Assembly (NCBI RefSeq): GCF_023078275.1 | Contig: NC_062978.1 | Span: forward strand, 6,710,585-6,774,584 | Length of the DNA: 64,000 nt | Direction: 5' to 3' | Source: Leguminivora glycinivorella | Taxonomy: Eukaryota > Arthropoda > Insecta > Lepidoptera > Tortricidae | Position numbers and translations under genes: made by a program | Shown: positions 43,001 to 55,000 of the stretch, piece by piece | Layout: each line of letters begins with the position of its first letter | How positions within the stretch are numbered: position 1 is the stretch's first letter | Notes under the pieces: generated by a model | Told to the model about the DNA's origin: nothing | What the model saw: the letters and a program-made list of their open reading frames with translations, nothing else | The model's database searches: none

Positions 43001-46000
43001 GGTAAGTTGGCAGAGAATTGACAATTTAATATTACGGTATCGGTTGCCGATATCGTGCAGTAAAAATTACGATGCATCAGAAAATATCTTAATAAGGTCA
43101 GTGCGGGCAAGACCGGCATTGTTTATTTGAAATAAAGTTTGAGTGGATAAAACTAGACTATTAAAGTAGTCTGGAGTGATCCGCGTGGTCCTATGGGCTA
43201 GCAAATTTTATATTCTACACAGCTTTTATAATACTTTGGTGAATTAAAGTAAACTTATGAGATAAAAATCACTTTTTTTAAGGCTCGGCGGGTTTAACGT
43301 CCCCACGCGCTGAGTACGGAAAGACCGTCTACCTTAGTGCTCGTTGTCGCATAATTTCATATGGAAATAAGTATCAAAATCATGTTCATTGTTATATTCT
43401 GTAATAACAGGGAGTAATGTGATAGATATTAAAACAAATAACGTTGCTATTTTCAACATATCTGAATTTTTCTATTTATAAGGCAAGACCGTCATATGTC
43501 CCGTAAATGAGGTTGATAATGATAACCTTCTTTTTTCAGGTCCACACAAAAGCAAAGCCGAAACTTATAAACCTACAACACCACTCGTTTAAACTCGACT
43601 TATTTCCCATAAAGCCTAAAAAAGGTGTCTTACTCTTATATGCCGGTCTTTCTGACTAGGCACAATTTCGAAGTTACATAAGAGCATTAATTGTACTAGA
43701 CAGGAAGAACGATTATTAAATTACTACGTTACATACATAATGCACAAATATTCCAACTGCTTCTATTTTATTTTAATTTTTTGCGTAACCTTGTTGAACT
43801 CGATGGTCGAGTTCGAAACACGAATCAAGTTTTTTGTTAACTAGTGTTCGTCCTACGGATATCTATTAAAGACCAATGGATTAAGGATGAAAAACTGGTA
43901 TAACTTCGGAGGTGTAAAAAGTGATAGATATATAAATACAAAAGGTTTAATCAGTAGACGGTCTGCCCGACACTGATCTTATAGGATTTCTTAATCCATT
44001 TGCTTATCGCATTAGAGAGAATTTATGATATGGATGTAGATAAAAAATCTACTAGTGTAGATAAAAAAATGCCTACTTTTAAATATATATATGATAAGTA
44101 GGCCATTGATTTTTCCTTTATAAGTCGCGAACAATCTCTTACTGGCCAGTCGTCAATTGGGTGCAAGACAAATATGAGTCTCTCCGGTAAAGTGGTCCTA
44201 GTGACGGGTGGGAGCTCCGGCATCGGCGCCGCTGCCGCCATCTTGTTCACACAAGCAGCCGCTCGAGTCGCAATCGTCGGCCGAAATGAAACCAGACTCA
44301 ACAACGTCGCAAAACAATGCGCCGAAAAAGGAGAAGCTCCTCTTGTCATCAAAGCGGACGTGTCCAACGAACAAGAAACTGCCACCATAGTTGAACAGAC
44401 CGTCGACAAGTTTGGTAAATTAGACGTCCTTATCAACAACGCTGGCTATTCCAAGCCAGGCTCGCTACTCGAAGGCGACGTGCTCGAAGCGTACGACGAT
44501 GTAATGAAGACTAACGTCCGAGCCGCCATCCATCTCACGAGCCTAGCGGCTCCTCATTTGATAAAAACCAAAGGAAATATCATCAACACGTCTAGCGTGG
44601 TAGGCATCCGCGCCCTAGGCCAACCGATGTTACCCGCTTACTACATTTCCAAAGCAGCTTTGGACCATTTCACGCGCTGCGCTGCCTTAGAACTGGCACC
44701 TTCGGGCGTCAGAGTGAACAGCGTCAACCCTGGTCCAGTGAGAACATCTCTTCTAGAAAATGCCGGCTTCCCGGACCCCGATGCGGCGAGGGATTTGTTC
44801 AAGAGCCATACAGCCCTGAACAGGCTTGGAGAACCGGAAGAAATAGCTGAGCTTATGTTGTTTTTGGCCAGTGACAGGGCGAGGAGCATTACTGGGTCTC
44901 TTTATGTATCTGATAATGGGTTTTTGCTTAAAAATTAAATCCTTTTATTTAAAGACGCGTTTTATTACACTACACAGTGTTGGCCGAACGTCAATGCAAT
45001 TAACCATTAAAAATTAACCATTGAAAACGTTAATTGCCATTAACCATTGACAATTGACGGAAAATTAATTGTTAATTGCAATTAACACCAATTGCCATTA
45101 ACGTTAATGCATTTAGAAAAATTAACAATTGAAAAGGATTAATGGCTACTTGCTACACAAACCATTAAAAATTCAATTAATTGCTAATGTAAATTGAAAG
45201 TGTCATTGACAATTAACAATTAACAAAAATAAATTGTGTAATTTAAAAAAGACGAAACATATAAAAGTTTTAAGTAGGTAGGTACTTACTTTGAGATTTC
45301 TATTCTGCATTTCGTGAACCCTGGTTGTGGTTGTACCTAGTGGAACTCAGGTTTAGTGCAACATAAAAACAAGCCGTTTTCGTCATCTAACTCGCCTTGA
45401 TGAGTATGAGCTGATAACAAGATAGAGCCCAAGATAGAGCTGATGCTGAACCCTGGCAGCACCTAAGGGAACTTCGGGTTTGGTGTAACATAGGCAAACG
45501 CTGTTTTCGTCGTAGGACTTGTCTTGATGAGTACTTGGGTGAGCAGTACCCAAGGTAGAGCTGATACCGAACCCTGGCTGCACCTAGAGGAACTCGGGTT
45601 CGGTACAACCTGAGTTCCCCTAGGCACTGCCAGGGTTTAGGCCGGGTCATTCTGCTGGGCCTTATTGACTCACTGAAGTTTGTTTTCATATGATTTAGAA
45701 TTTTTAAATACTTTTAATAAAATAGTAGTATCAATTATTAGTTAATGAAAAAAATTAATTAATTGCATTAAACATAATTGCAATTGAAATCAATGATCAT
45801 TAATTTTTATTAACTTTAATGACATTAATCAGACAATTGCATTGACAATCAATGGCATTAAGATTCGCAAAAATTCAATGGCCATTACATTTAATTGCAA
45901 TTACCATTAATGCAATTGATTAATTGCGAAATCAATGGCCAATGCAATTGATTAATGGTTAATGGCAATTGACGATTACGGCCAACACTGACACTACACA

Positions 46001-49000
46001 ATTTGACAAATAGAGCAAACAAGGGTTTTACGCCCCACCATCACTAGTCTACAGCTCCTCACACCTGCAAGTGTCTCATACCTCGTCAAACAGCTTCATT
46101 ATCACAGTCAGCACGTCTGGAGCGCTTTGTCCACCTCATCGAACAGTACTGCGGCGTCCGCCCTCTTCGTGGCCCACCATCACTAGTCTACAGCTCCTCA
46201 CACCTGCAGGTGTCTCATACCTCGTCAAACAGCTGCAGTAGCACAGTCAGCACGTCTGGATGAGCCCTGTCCACCTCATCGAACAGTACTACGGCGTCCG
46301 CCCTCTTCGTGGCCCACCATCACTAGTCTACAGCTCCTCACACCTGCAAGGTCTCATACCTCGTCAAACAGCTGCAGTAGTACAGTCAGCACGTCTGGAT
46401 GAGCCCTGTCCACCTCATCGAACAGTACTGCGGCGTCCGCCCTCTTCGTGGCCCACCATCACTAGTCTATAGCTCCTTACACCTGCAGGTGTCTCATACC
46501 TCGTCAAACAGCTGCAGTAGCACAGTCAGCACGTCTGGATGAGCCATGTCCACCTCATGGAACAGTACTGCGGCGTCCGCCCTCTTCGTGGCCCACCATG
46601 ACTAGTCTACAGCTCCTCACACCTGCAAGGTCTCATACCTCGTCAAACAGCTGCAGTAGCACAGTCAGCACGTCTGGATGAGCCCTGTCCACCTCATGGA
46701 ACAGTACTGCGGCGTCCGCCCTCTTCGTGGCCCACCATGACTAGTCTACAGCTCCTCACACCTGCAAGGTCTCATACCTCGTCAAACAGCTGCAGTAGTA
46801 CAGTCAGCACGTCTGGGTGAGCCCTGTCCACCTCATCGAACAGTACTGCGGCGTCCGCCCTCTTCGTGGCCCACCATCACTAGTCTATAGCTCCTTACAC
46901 CTGCAGGTGTCTCATACCTCGTCAAACAGCTGCAGTAGCACAGTCAGCACGTCTGGATGAGCCCTGTCCACCTCATGGAACAGTACTACGGCGTCCGCCC
47001 TCTTCGTGGCCCACCATCACTAGTCTACAGCTCCTCACACCTGCAAGGTCTCATACCTCGTCAAACAGCTGCAGTAGCACAGTCAGCACGTCTGGGTGCG
47101 CCTTGTCCACCTCATCGAACAGGACCACGGCGTCCGCGCGCCGCGCCAGCGCTCGCGTCAGCTGCCCGCCTTCTTCGTGGCCCACGTACCTGACAAATTA
47201 AGTTGGTATGGTTAGCTCACAAGCCTCAAGCGTTCTCAGGCCACTCAAAATAATAATGTAATACATTCAACTTGTTTAATGTTTAATGTTACAAACCCCG
47301 AAAACTCAGTATTCAAATAGTGATATAACAATGTGCATTGGACGTCAAATAAAGCTACACTGGCTCCGAATATTCAGAGGTCTGAAAAAATTCAATCATT
47401 CTTAAGTTAAAAGAAGGAACAGCCGGGCTAGACGAAATGACAATCGTTGACGTTAGACGCCGATCGGAACGCAGTCTGGCTCTGTCGCGTCAATATGGAA
47501 GGGCAATAGATATATAACGATTTTATCGTGTCGAAACAGCTTACCCTGGCGGAGCTCCGATGAGTTTAGCCACCTCATGCTTCTCCTGATACTCAGACAT
47601 GTCAAGCCTGATGAACGCCGCCGGGTCGTCACGATGCATGTACCTGCAACACATCGCTGACTTGTATTCGGTTCTTCATGTAACGTTAGCGTTAAAACGC
47701 TCCTGGTGCCGTAGCCGAATGGCATTTCTGCGACCCGAAACGAAAACGAAACGCCGCGAAAGGTAGTCTGGCTCTGTCGCACCAATACGCAAGAGCGATA
47801 GAGATAGATATCTACGAGTGTTTCGTGAGCGTTTGTGCCATTCGGGTACGTACCCTGGAGTAATCAATTCTGTCGCTAGGATAACAGACTTTGCGAAGCG
47901 GGACAGGGTCCGTATACCTACATGTTGCTAATTGCAAGATAGGCAACTGTTTTGTCTAAGACGCACTAATACGGAAGAGGAATAGAGAGAGTTGAGACTT
48001 ATTCAGGAAGCGCTGATGGCCTAGCGGTAAGAGCGTGCGACTTTCGATCCGGAGGTTACGGAACTTATGTGCGAAATGTCATTTGATATTTGCCAGTCGC
48101 TTTTCGGTGAAGGAAAACATCGTGAGGAAACCGGACTAATCCCAATATGGCCTAGTTACCCTTCCGGTTGGAAGGTCAGATGGCAGTCGCTTTCGTAAAA
48201 CTAGTGCCTACGCCAAATCTTGGGATTAGTTGTCGCGGGCCCCAGGCTCCCATGAGCCGTGGCAAATGCTGGCAAGGAGGATAATGATAGAGAGAGTTGC
48301 TTATTCATAGAGCGTGAGATGTAGGTCACTTCTTTATGGGAAAAGTGACTATGTGCCTGCTAACCTGACGAGTTGCTTGCAGTTTTCCTTTCTCCTCACA
48401 GCCACAGCAACGGTTTCTATGGCGGCTGTCTGTCCCACTATGAAACTGCTTAAGGCGTTGCTGTAGGGGAAAATTACAGTAAACACTATTGCGTGTAACT
48501 ACAGAACTGTTGCTATGACTAACCTGGCGAGTTGTTTAGCCAGCTCTGTCTTGCCAATCCCTGAACTCCCCAAGAACAAGAAGACCAGTGGGTGTTCCTC
48601 ATCAGCCCAGCCGTTTTCTTTCCTCCGCACAGCCGCCGCCACGGTTTCTATGGCAGCTGTTTGACCCACTATGAACTGCTTAAGGCGTTGCTCTAGAGGG
48701 AATCTGCGGCGTTCTTCCGCGGCGGCGGCGGCGAGCTTTTCTTCCCAACGGGCGGCGTGTTCCACTGTAAGTTGGAAGGACCGGTTATTGTGTGTTACGG
48801 AAAGTCTCCGATTCTGCTTGAGCAAACATGCTTTTTCATATTCTCACATGCAGATCGCCTTTCTCAAATGATTATTTAGAAGGGTCCACACAGAGCGAGG
48901 CACATCCTGAGGCAACGTGCCTCAACAGAGGCAGTGCGCGCGTGTTTCTCGGCTAAGCATCCTGCCCCGGCCGAGGCACGTCTACATTGGACGTTCGTCG

Positions 49001-52000
49001 CGTGAGCACATATTGCCTCGGGACGTGCCTCGCTTTGTGTGGACCCGGCAATTCTCGAATTTTGTGAGCATTTTAAAATAAACCATGCGGGATTTCAAAT
49101 ATATAGTTGGATGCTAGCCGATGACGTCTCTCGTATTAGACGACGGAATCGACAGATCCTTGGTGTACCTAATGCAGCGCGCGGCGGTCGGGCGTAATGC
49201 AGCTTATAGTACATGTAGGTAGTTGGGTACATCTCTAATAGTCCTTTGAAAAAAGCACGTGGAATTTCCAATAGATACTAACCAATGAGGTCTCTCGTAG
49301 GCGACGGATCCTTGGTATAATGCAGCGCGCGGCGTCCGGCGTGATCTCGCGCAGTAGGATCGGCGCCGGCGTCGAGTAACGCCGCCGCCGATCCCGCCGA
49401 GTCCGCTAAAGCGGCGTAGTGCAGCGCCGTCCAGCCGAGGAACGACGCACGGGAGTTCATGGACGCGCAGAACTCGTCCTCGCGCCGCTGCATCGCTTCC
49501 AAGGGGTGCAAGCCCTGAAATTGGTTGGAAATCAACCACACAGTAACATACTAGTTGTACGAGCCGTACACCTTAGATGATATGATTCTTGATGGTTGAT
49601 TGTAGTCTTGATAGAAACACTGATTTTGATACACTTATAAATTTATTGATAACCAAGGTATATTGAGTACTAGCTAGGAGCACGTATAAACGTAAACTAA
49701 TGCATAAATCGATGTATGGCGTAATCGCAAATACAGCAATTAAAATAAAGTCATAATTATATTAATTTTTATGCTGACGTGAGAAATGTGCGATGCTTGC
49801 ATTGTACATATTCCCGGCCAGGAGATGAGAGATTGATAAAAGATGCTGATACATCATTCTTATATAAATCTGATCATTACAGCGAAATGTATTGAAATAG
49901 AACCAAACAAATGAAATAGAATTTAAGTTGCAAGGAATTATTTGATAGAAGTAAATCCCCTAAAAATAGAAATGTTTGTAGAGTTAAGCGCAGTCGCCGC
50001 GACGCGATGATCTTGTCTCTCAGGGGGTTGTCCGTTGTGGTGGTGCTCGGTCGCTGACGGGATAGAGCTGCGCGATGTGATGGACATCGAGGTTGGTCGG
50101 CGGCCGCTCTCCCGGGGGGCGGCGGCGGCGGCGAACGGAGGGGTGAGGCGCGCGACGAATTGCCGTCGACGAATGTAGCGGCGCACGTACAGCGCTGCTA
50201 ACACTGCGACAATGCCCATGACCACGTAGATTACTGTGTAATGATGAATGTCGTGGTAGTTGATTCTGTCTGATAGGGCTCCCTCGTTCTTCATATGTTC
50301 AATTTGATCTCTGATGACCTTGAAATATTTGTCGTTGTTTTCAAGAGCTGTTGATTCGCCTTGCAAGACTGGTACTGTTAAGTTTATAACGTTGTTGATG
50401 GAAGGCACGTCGAACTTAACAACGTTTGATTGTGTTTTGATTTCGTTCGAGAGTTTCTTCTGGGGAAATATAGTAAAGGCGTCTCCATTCAACACGCACT
50501 CTGTTCGAAGGGTTATGATTCCGGCCTTGTTCAAATGCTCAGCCTTGACCTCCTGTCCGCATATGATTCTCGCAGTACATTCGTCACAACAAAAGTATAG
50601 GTATGTATTCATAGTGCTTAGTTCCGTCCATATGTTTCGACAAGTGTCAGAGTCAGCTGAACACTCGTTCGACATTTGATCGGCGATGCAGAGGTGTGAG
50701 TCAGACTTTAGTTGATAAATTGGACCTTGTAGCGTACAAATGAGAGTATATGAATCGTAGTGCGAGCATTTATTTACAGTTTCATCCAACATAGGTATAT
50801 ACGATTCTTTTTTGATGTTTATAGCCACTTGTTTTGCTATGGGTCGTATTTTGATCATATTTTTTCCAACTTGACGTGGGATTGATATTAATCTGAAGAG
50901 TTCATACACATCTTGAAAAACTAAGGGAATCTTGATTTCGAAGATAAGGTACTGACGAGTCATTCTTGTTCGCACTTTCATTAATTGATATAGTTTGGGT
51001 AGATCTGTGTTGATGTTCTCGCAGGGTAGAGTCAAATCCTTTGGCATCTGCCCGGCTATGATGTTCAGCTCATCTTTCAACTGTTGTGGTGTCAAGAGAT
51101 GCACGTTAAATTTGCCATAAATAACGTTAGCAATGGTGTCCAATAAAGTGTCTTGTATGCTCTTCAGGTTCACGAGTATGTTGTTAGCGATGATTGATGA
51201 TACGGTGATTTCATTTATGTGGGTTGATTCTTGCATTTCAGTTGCCTGCTTGTTAAGGCTCTTCTCGATGTTGTTTATGTGTTGATTGAACGTTTTGTGC
51301 TGATTTTGCATTGATGTTTCAACTCTTTTCAGTAAGTTAGCTTCCGCCTCGATAACCGAAGTTTGATTCCTCCATAATTGTGCTAAATGTTTCTCATTAG
51401 CTCTGGTCAGGTCGATGTCCTTCTGATATTGTTCGGCAAACTGTTCATCGAGCACGCCGAACAGGCTGTGAGCGACGTTACCGACGCCGTTGAAGAAGGC
51501 CCTTCTCTGTCGTGGGGACTCGACGCGTTGACCGAGTAGCATGCTGTCGTAGTATTTTAGTTCCGAAAAGGCGTGGCGCAGTTGAGTTAGGACGATGTTG
51601 CACTGTTGTTTATTTTCGAGGGCGTGACACATATTTTCCAAGTGTCTGATGTATTTGGAAAATAGTTCTGATCCTTCCCAGTACGGATTGATGTCATAAT
51701 AAACTACAAGTTTCCACTCGTCTCGGGCCAGCTTCATGTTCGTTATTTTATCAAAATAAATGCCTTGTCCCTCTTTGAAATGTGACACGCTATGATTGCA
51801 TTGTGCCGGTGATATAATTAACATAAACAGCATAAGCGCCATAGTGATGTAATTGATGAGTTTTGATCTTGTTTTCCTTTGTTTTGTTTGTTTTGCTGGG
51901 GGCGCGACCGACGAGGGCAACGTGTCTTCTTTCTGTACTTCTTTGGTTGATGATGATGATTCGTTTTCTGATACTGGCAGTTTAGACAGTTTGATAATGG

Positions 52001-55000
52001 GCCTTTTGATTATTGAATTTTTTGTCTTCACTGAGGCGACACGGACAAGTCCATCCTTTCCTTCGTGGACTTCTGATACCCTGCCAAGGGCCCACTTGCC
52101 AGCAGGTAAGTTTGAGTCGTGGATGATTACGACGTCGCCGATCTCAATGTTTGGCTTGAGTTGTGTCCATTTACAGCGTGATTGTAGCTGACACAGGTAT
52201 TCAGTTTGCCATTTCTTCCATATATCTTGGAATATTTTCTGTGTTAGGCGCCACCGAGTGCGTTCGTCCCTTTCTGTTTCAACGATGTGGAGAGTCGGCC
52301 CGCTCGATAAAAAGTGTGCCGGCGTGATGTAATCCAAATCGTCAGGGTCTTCGGTCAATGCGCACAGGGGACGTGCGTTTAAACAACCTTCTATCTGTGC
52401 CAATAGAGTCGAAAATTCTTCGAAGGTTAGATGTTGTTCTCCCAGCACTCGGTGAAGATGATGTTTGAGACTCTTCACCGCTGATTCCCACAGGCCTCCT
52501 GCGCTGGGCCAAGAAGGTGCGTTGAAGTGCCAGCTGATGTTCATATCGCTGATGGCGTTGAAGAATGATTCATCAAGCGAAGCAGTGATCTCTTCATATT
52601 CTCTTCTGATTGCTTTGTTGGCTTTAGTAAAATTTGTGCCATTGTCACTGAAGATGTGACGTGGTGCTCCACGCCGGGCGGACATCCTCCGTAGAGCGGC
52701 CAGAAATGATTCCGAGCTTAGGTCTGAAACTAGCTCTAAGTGCACTGCCTTTGTCGCCATGCAAACAAACACAGCAATGTAGCCTTTAGTCGTTTTGATG
52801 CCGCGACCTTTGCTTGCCTTCACTGATACGTATCCCGTATAGTCAACACCGGTGTTAAAAAACGGCCTTGATGGATTTGATCTCCACTCAGGTAAGTCTC
52901 CCATGAGTTGTGATTGCTTTGGGGGTTTCTGCTGGAGGCATGTTATGCAACGACGGAGGCGATTTTTTGTAGCTCTATTACCTCCTATGATCCAGACTGA
53001 TTCTCTTAGCTTCGAGTGAGTGAGTTTGGCAGTTCCGTGCAAAGTAGCTTTATGTGCTTGATCTATAAGCAACTCGGTCAAACGACCTCTATGTGGAATG
53101 ATAAGAGGATGCTTCATTTCCCAGCTGATGTGTGCGTTGTGAAGGCGTCCTCGAACGCGTAGCATTCCATTGTGATCCAGGAAAGGTCTTAATTTCACAA
53201 TATTGCTTTTTAAATGCACTGATTGATTTGTTTTCAAATTTATTATTTCATTTGAAAACTCTCTTTCTTGCACGTACTTGATGATTCTATTTTTAGCTGT
53301 GTTTAACTCGTCAGCTGTTAGGTAACTCGAGCTTTGCTGACGCCGCGAAGCCACTCGTAGTATCCAGGCGAGTACGCGGGTGCAATGACTCATGTTGCTA
53401 TGCTTACATATTAATTCATTGATAATATCGCCGTCTGTTTGTTGACATGTTACCGCGTGGCTTTGTTTTGATATTTTAACCTCTTGATCCGTAGTGAGCG
53501 TGGGCCTTTCTTGATTTTCACTGTATGATGACAGCCAGTTTGGTCCATTCCACCAAAGATGGTGTTTTAATAACTGCTGGGCCGTGATTCCGCGACTAGC
53601 GCAGTCGGCCGGGTTTTCTTCGGACTTGACGTAGTTCCAACAAGTCGGTGGTATGATTTTTGTAATTTTCGTAACTCGGTTAGCTATAAATGGCTTCCAC
53701 TTGCTAGGTTCGCCGTTTAGCCAGCCCAAAACTGCTGTACTGTCAGACCAGCAGACCATTTTGATTTGGTTTTCTGACAGAGATAGCTTGACCTTCTCCA
53801 TGAGGGCTGATAGAAGTAGAGCTGAACACAGTTCTAGTCTCGGCAAGGACACAGCTTTTTTCGACGGTACAAGTCTTGATTTTGCTGCTATCAGTACCGG
53901 CGGCGGCGGCGTTGCTTTTTTGTCGTCGGTGGAGATAACACGGCAGTAGATTGCGCATGCGTATGCTTTAGTTGATGAGTCACAATAACCGTGTAGTTCG
54001 ATTTCTTGATTCTTGCAGGTATTTAGCCAACGCGGGATTTTGATATCTTTGATAACTTGGAGGTCTTGTGAAATTGTGAACCATTCTTTCTTGATATTTT
54101 GGGGTATTTGATCGTTCCATCCGATGTCATTTGATATGACATTATGAAACAGTAACTTCAGTTTCGTGGTTACTGGTGACAGCCATCCCAGAGGGTCAAA
54201 TACTTGTGCTATATTCGACAGCAACTCTCTCTTCGTCATTGTGATTGATGTTTGAGTTGGGAGTGGTGCAATTTTTAGTTGGAAACTGAATACATCTTCC
54301 TGAGGATGCCAGCGCAGACCCAGCGTTTTCGTTGTTTCTTGATCTTTAAATTCGAACGTTTCTTGCTGATCTTGAGTCTTACTAGCTCCTTGCAGTAGTT
54401 CGGGCGTGTTTGATGCCCATTTGCGAAGATTAAATCCTCCTGATTTTAATAAATTGATCAAATCTTGTTTCATTTTCTTCGCTGATTCGAGATCGTGACA
54501 GCCGTGTAGCAGGTCATCCATGTAAAAACTCTCTTCAACGACTTTAGCCGCTTGAGGATAGTTGTGGCGTTCGTCGTTGGCCAGCTGTCTTAAAGTCATC
54601 ATAGCTAACCATGGAGCAGCCTTGGTGCCATATGTTGTTGTTGTTAGAGCGTATTCACGGAACCTTTGATGTTCATTGTCTCTCCATATAATTTTCTGAT
54701 ATTTTTGATCTTGAATGTTCATACCAATCATTCTAAACATTTTTTCAATGTCTGCCACGTACGCCACCTTATATTGTCTCCACTTGATGATGAGTGACAA
54801 TAAGTCGTGTTGTAAATTGGGTCCGCTGTACATGATGTCGTTCAGACTTGTCCCATTTGACGTTTTGGCAGACGCATTGAAGACCACCCTATGAGATGTA
54901 GTTGCTGACTCAGGTCTTTTCACGCAATGATGTGGCAAAAAGCACTCCTGTGTCGAGTTGGATGGCCCGTCGACTTCGTCTGTACATTCGCGCATGTGGC

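Noticed and set aside
44174..44938. Recent bacterial gene transfer for the SDR
   Set aside because: Intronless FabG-like SDRs are common in Lepidoptera; a eukaryote-like TATA and initiator are present and nothing in the sequence proves recent transfer.
45383..45689. Repeat-containing frames on the - strand
   Set aside because: Arise from tandem repeats inside a non-autonomous hAT-type element.
46035..47010. Regularly spaced repeats resembling a CRISPR array
   Set aside because: The units are copies of a CLPB exon plus intron with 139-bp period and no unique spacers; the genome is eukaryotic.
48009..48062. tRNA gene on the + strand
   Set aside because: It is the head of a SINE that occurs in truncated copies elsewhere in the window.
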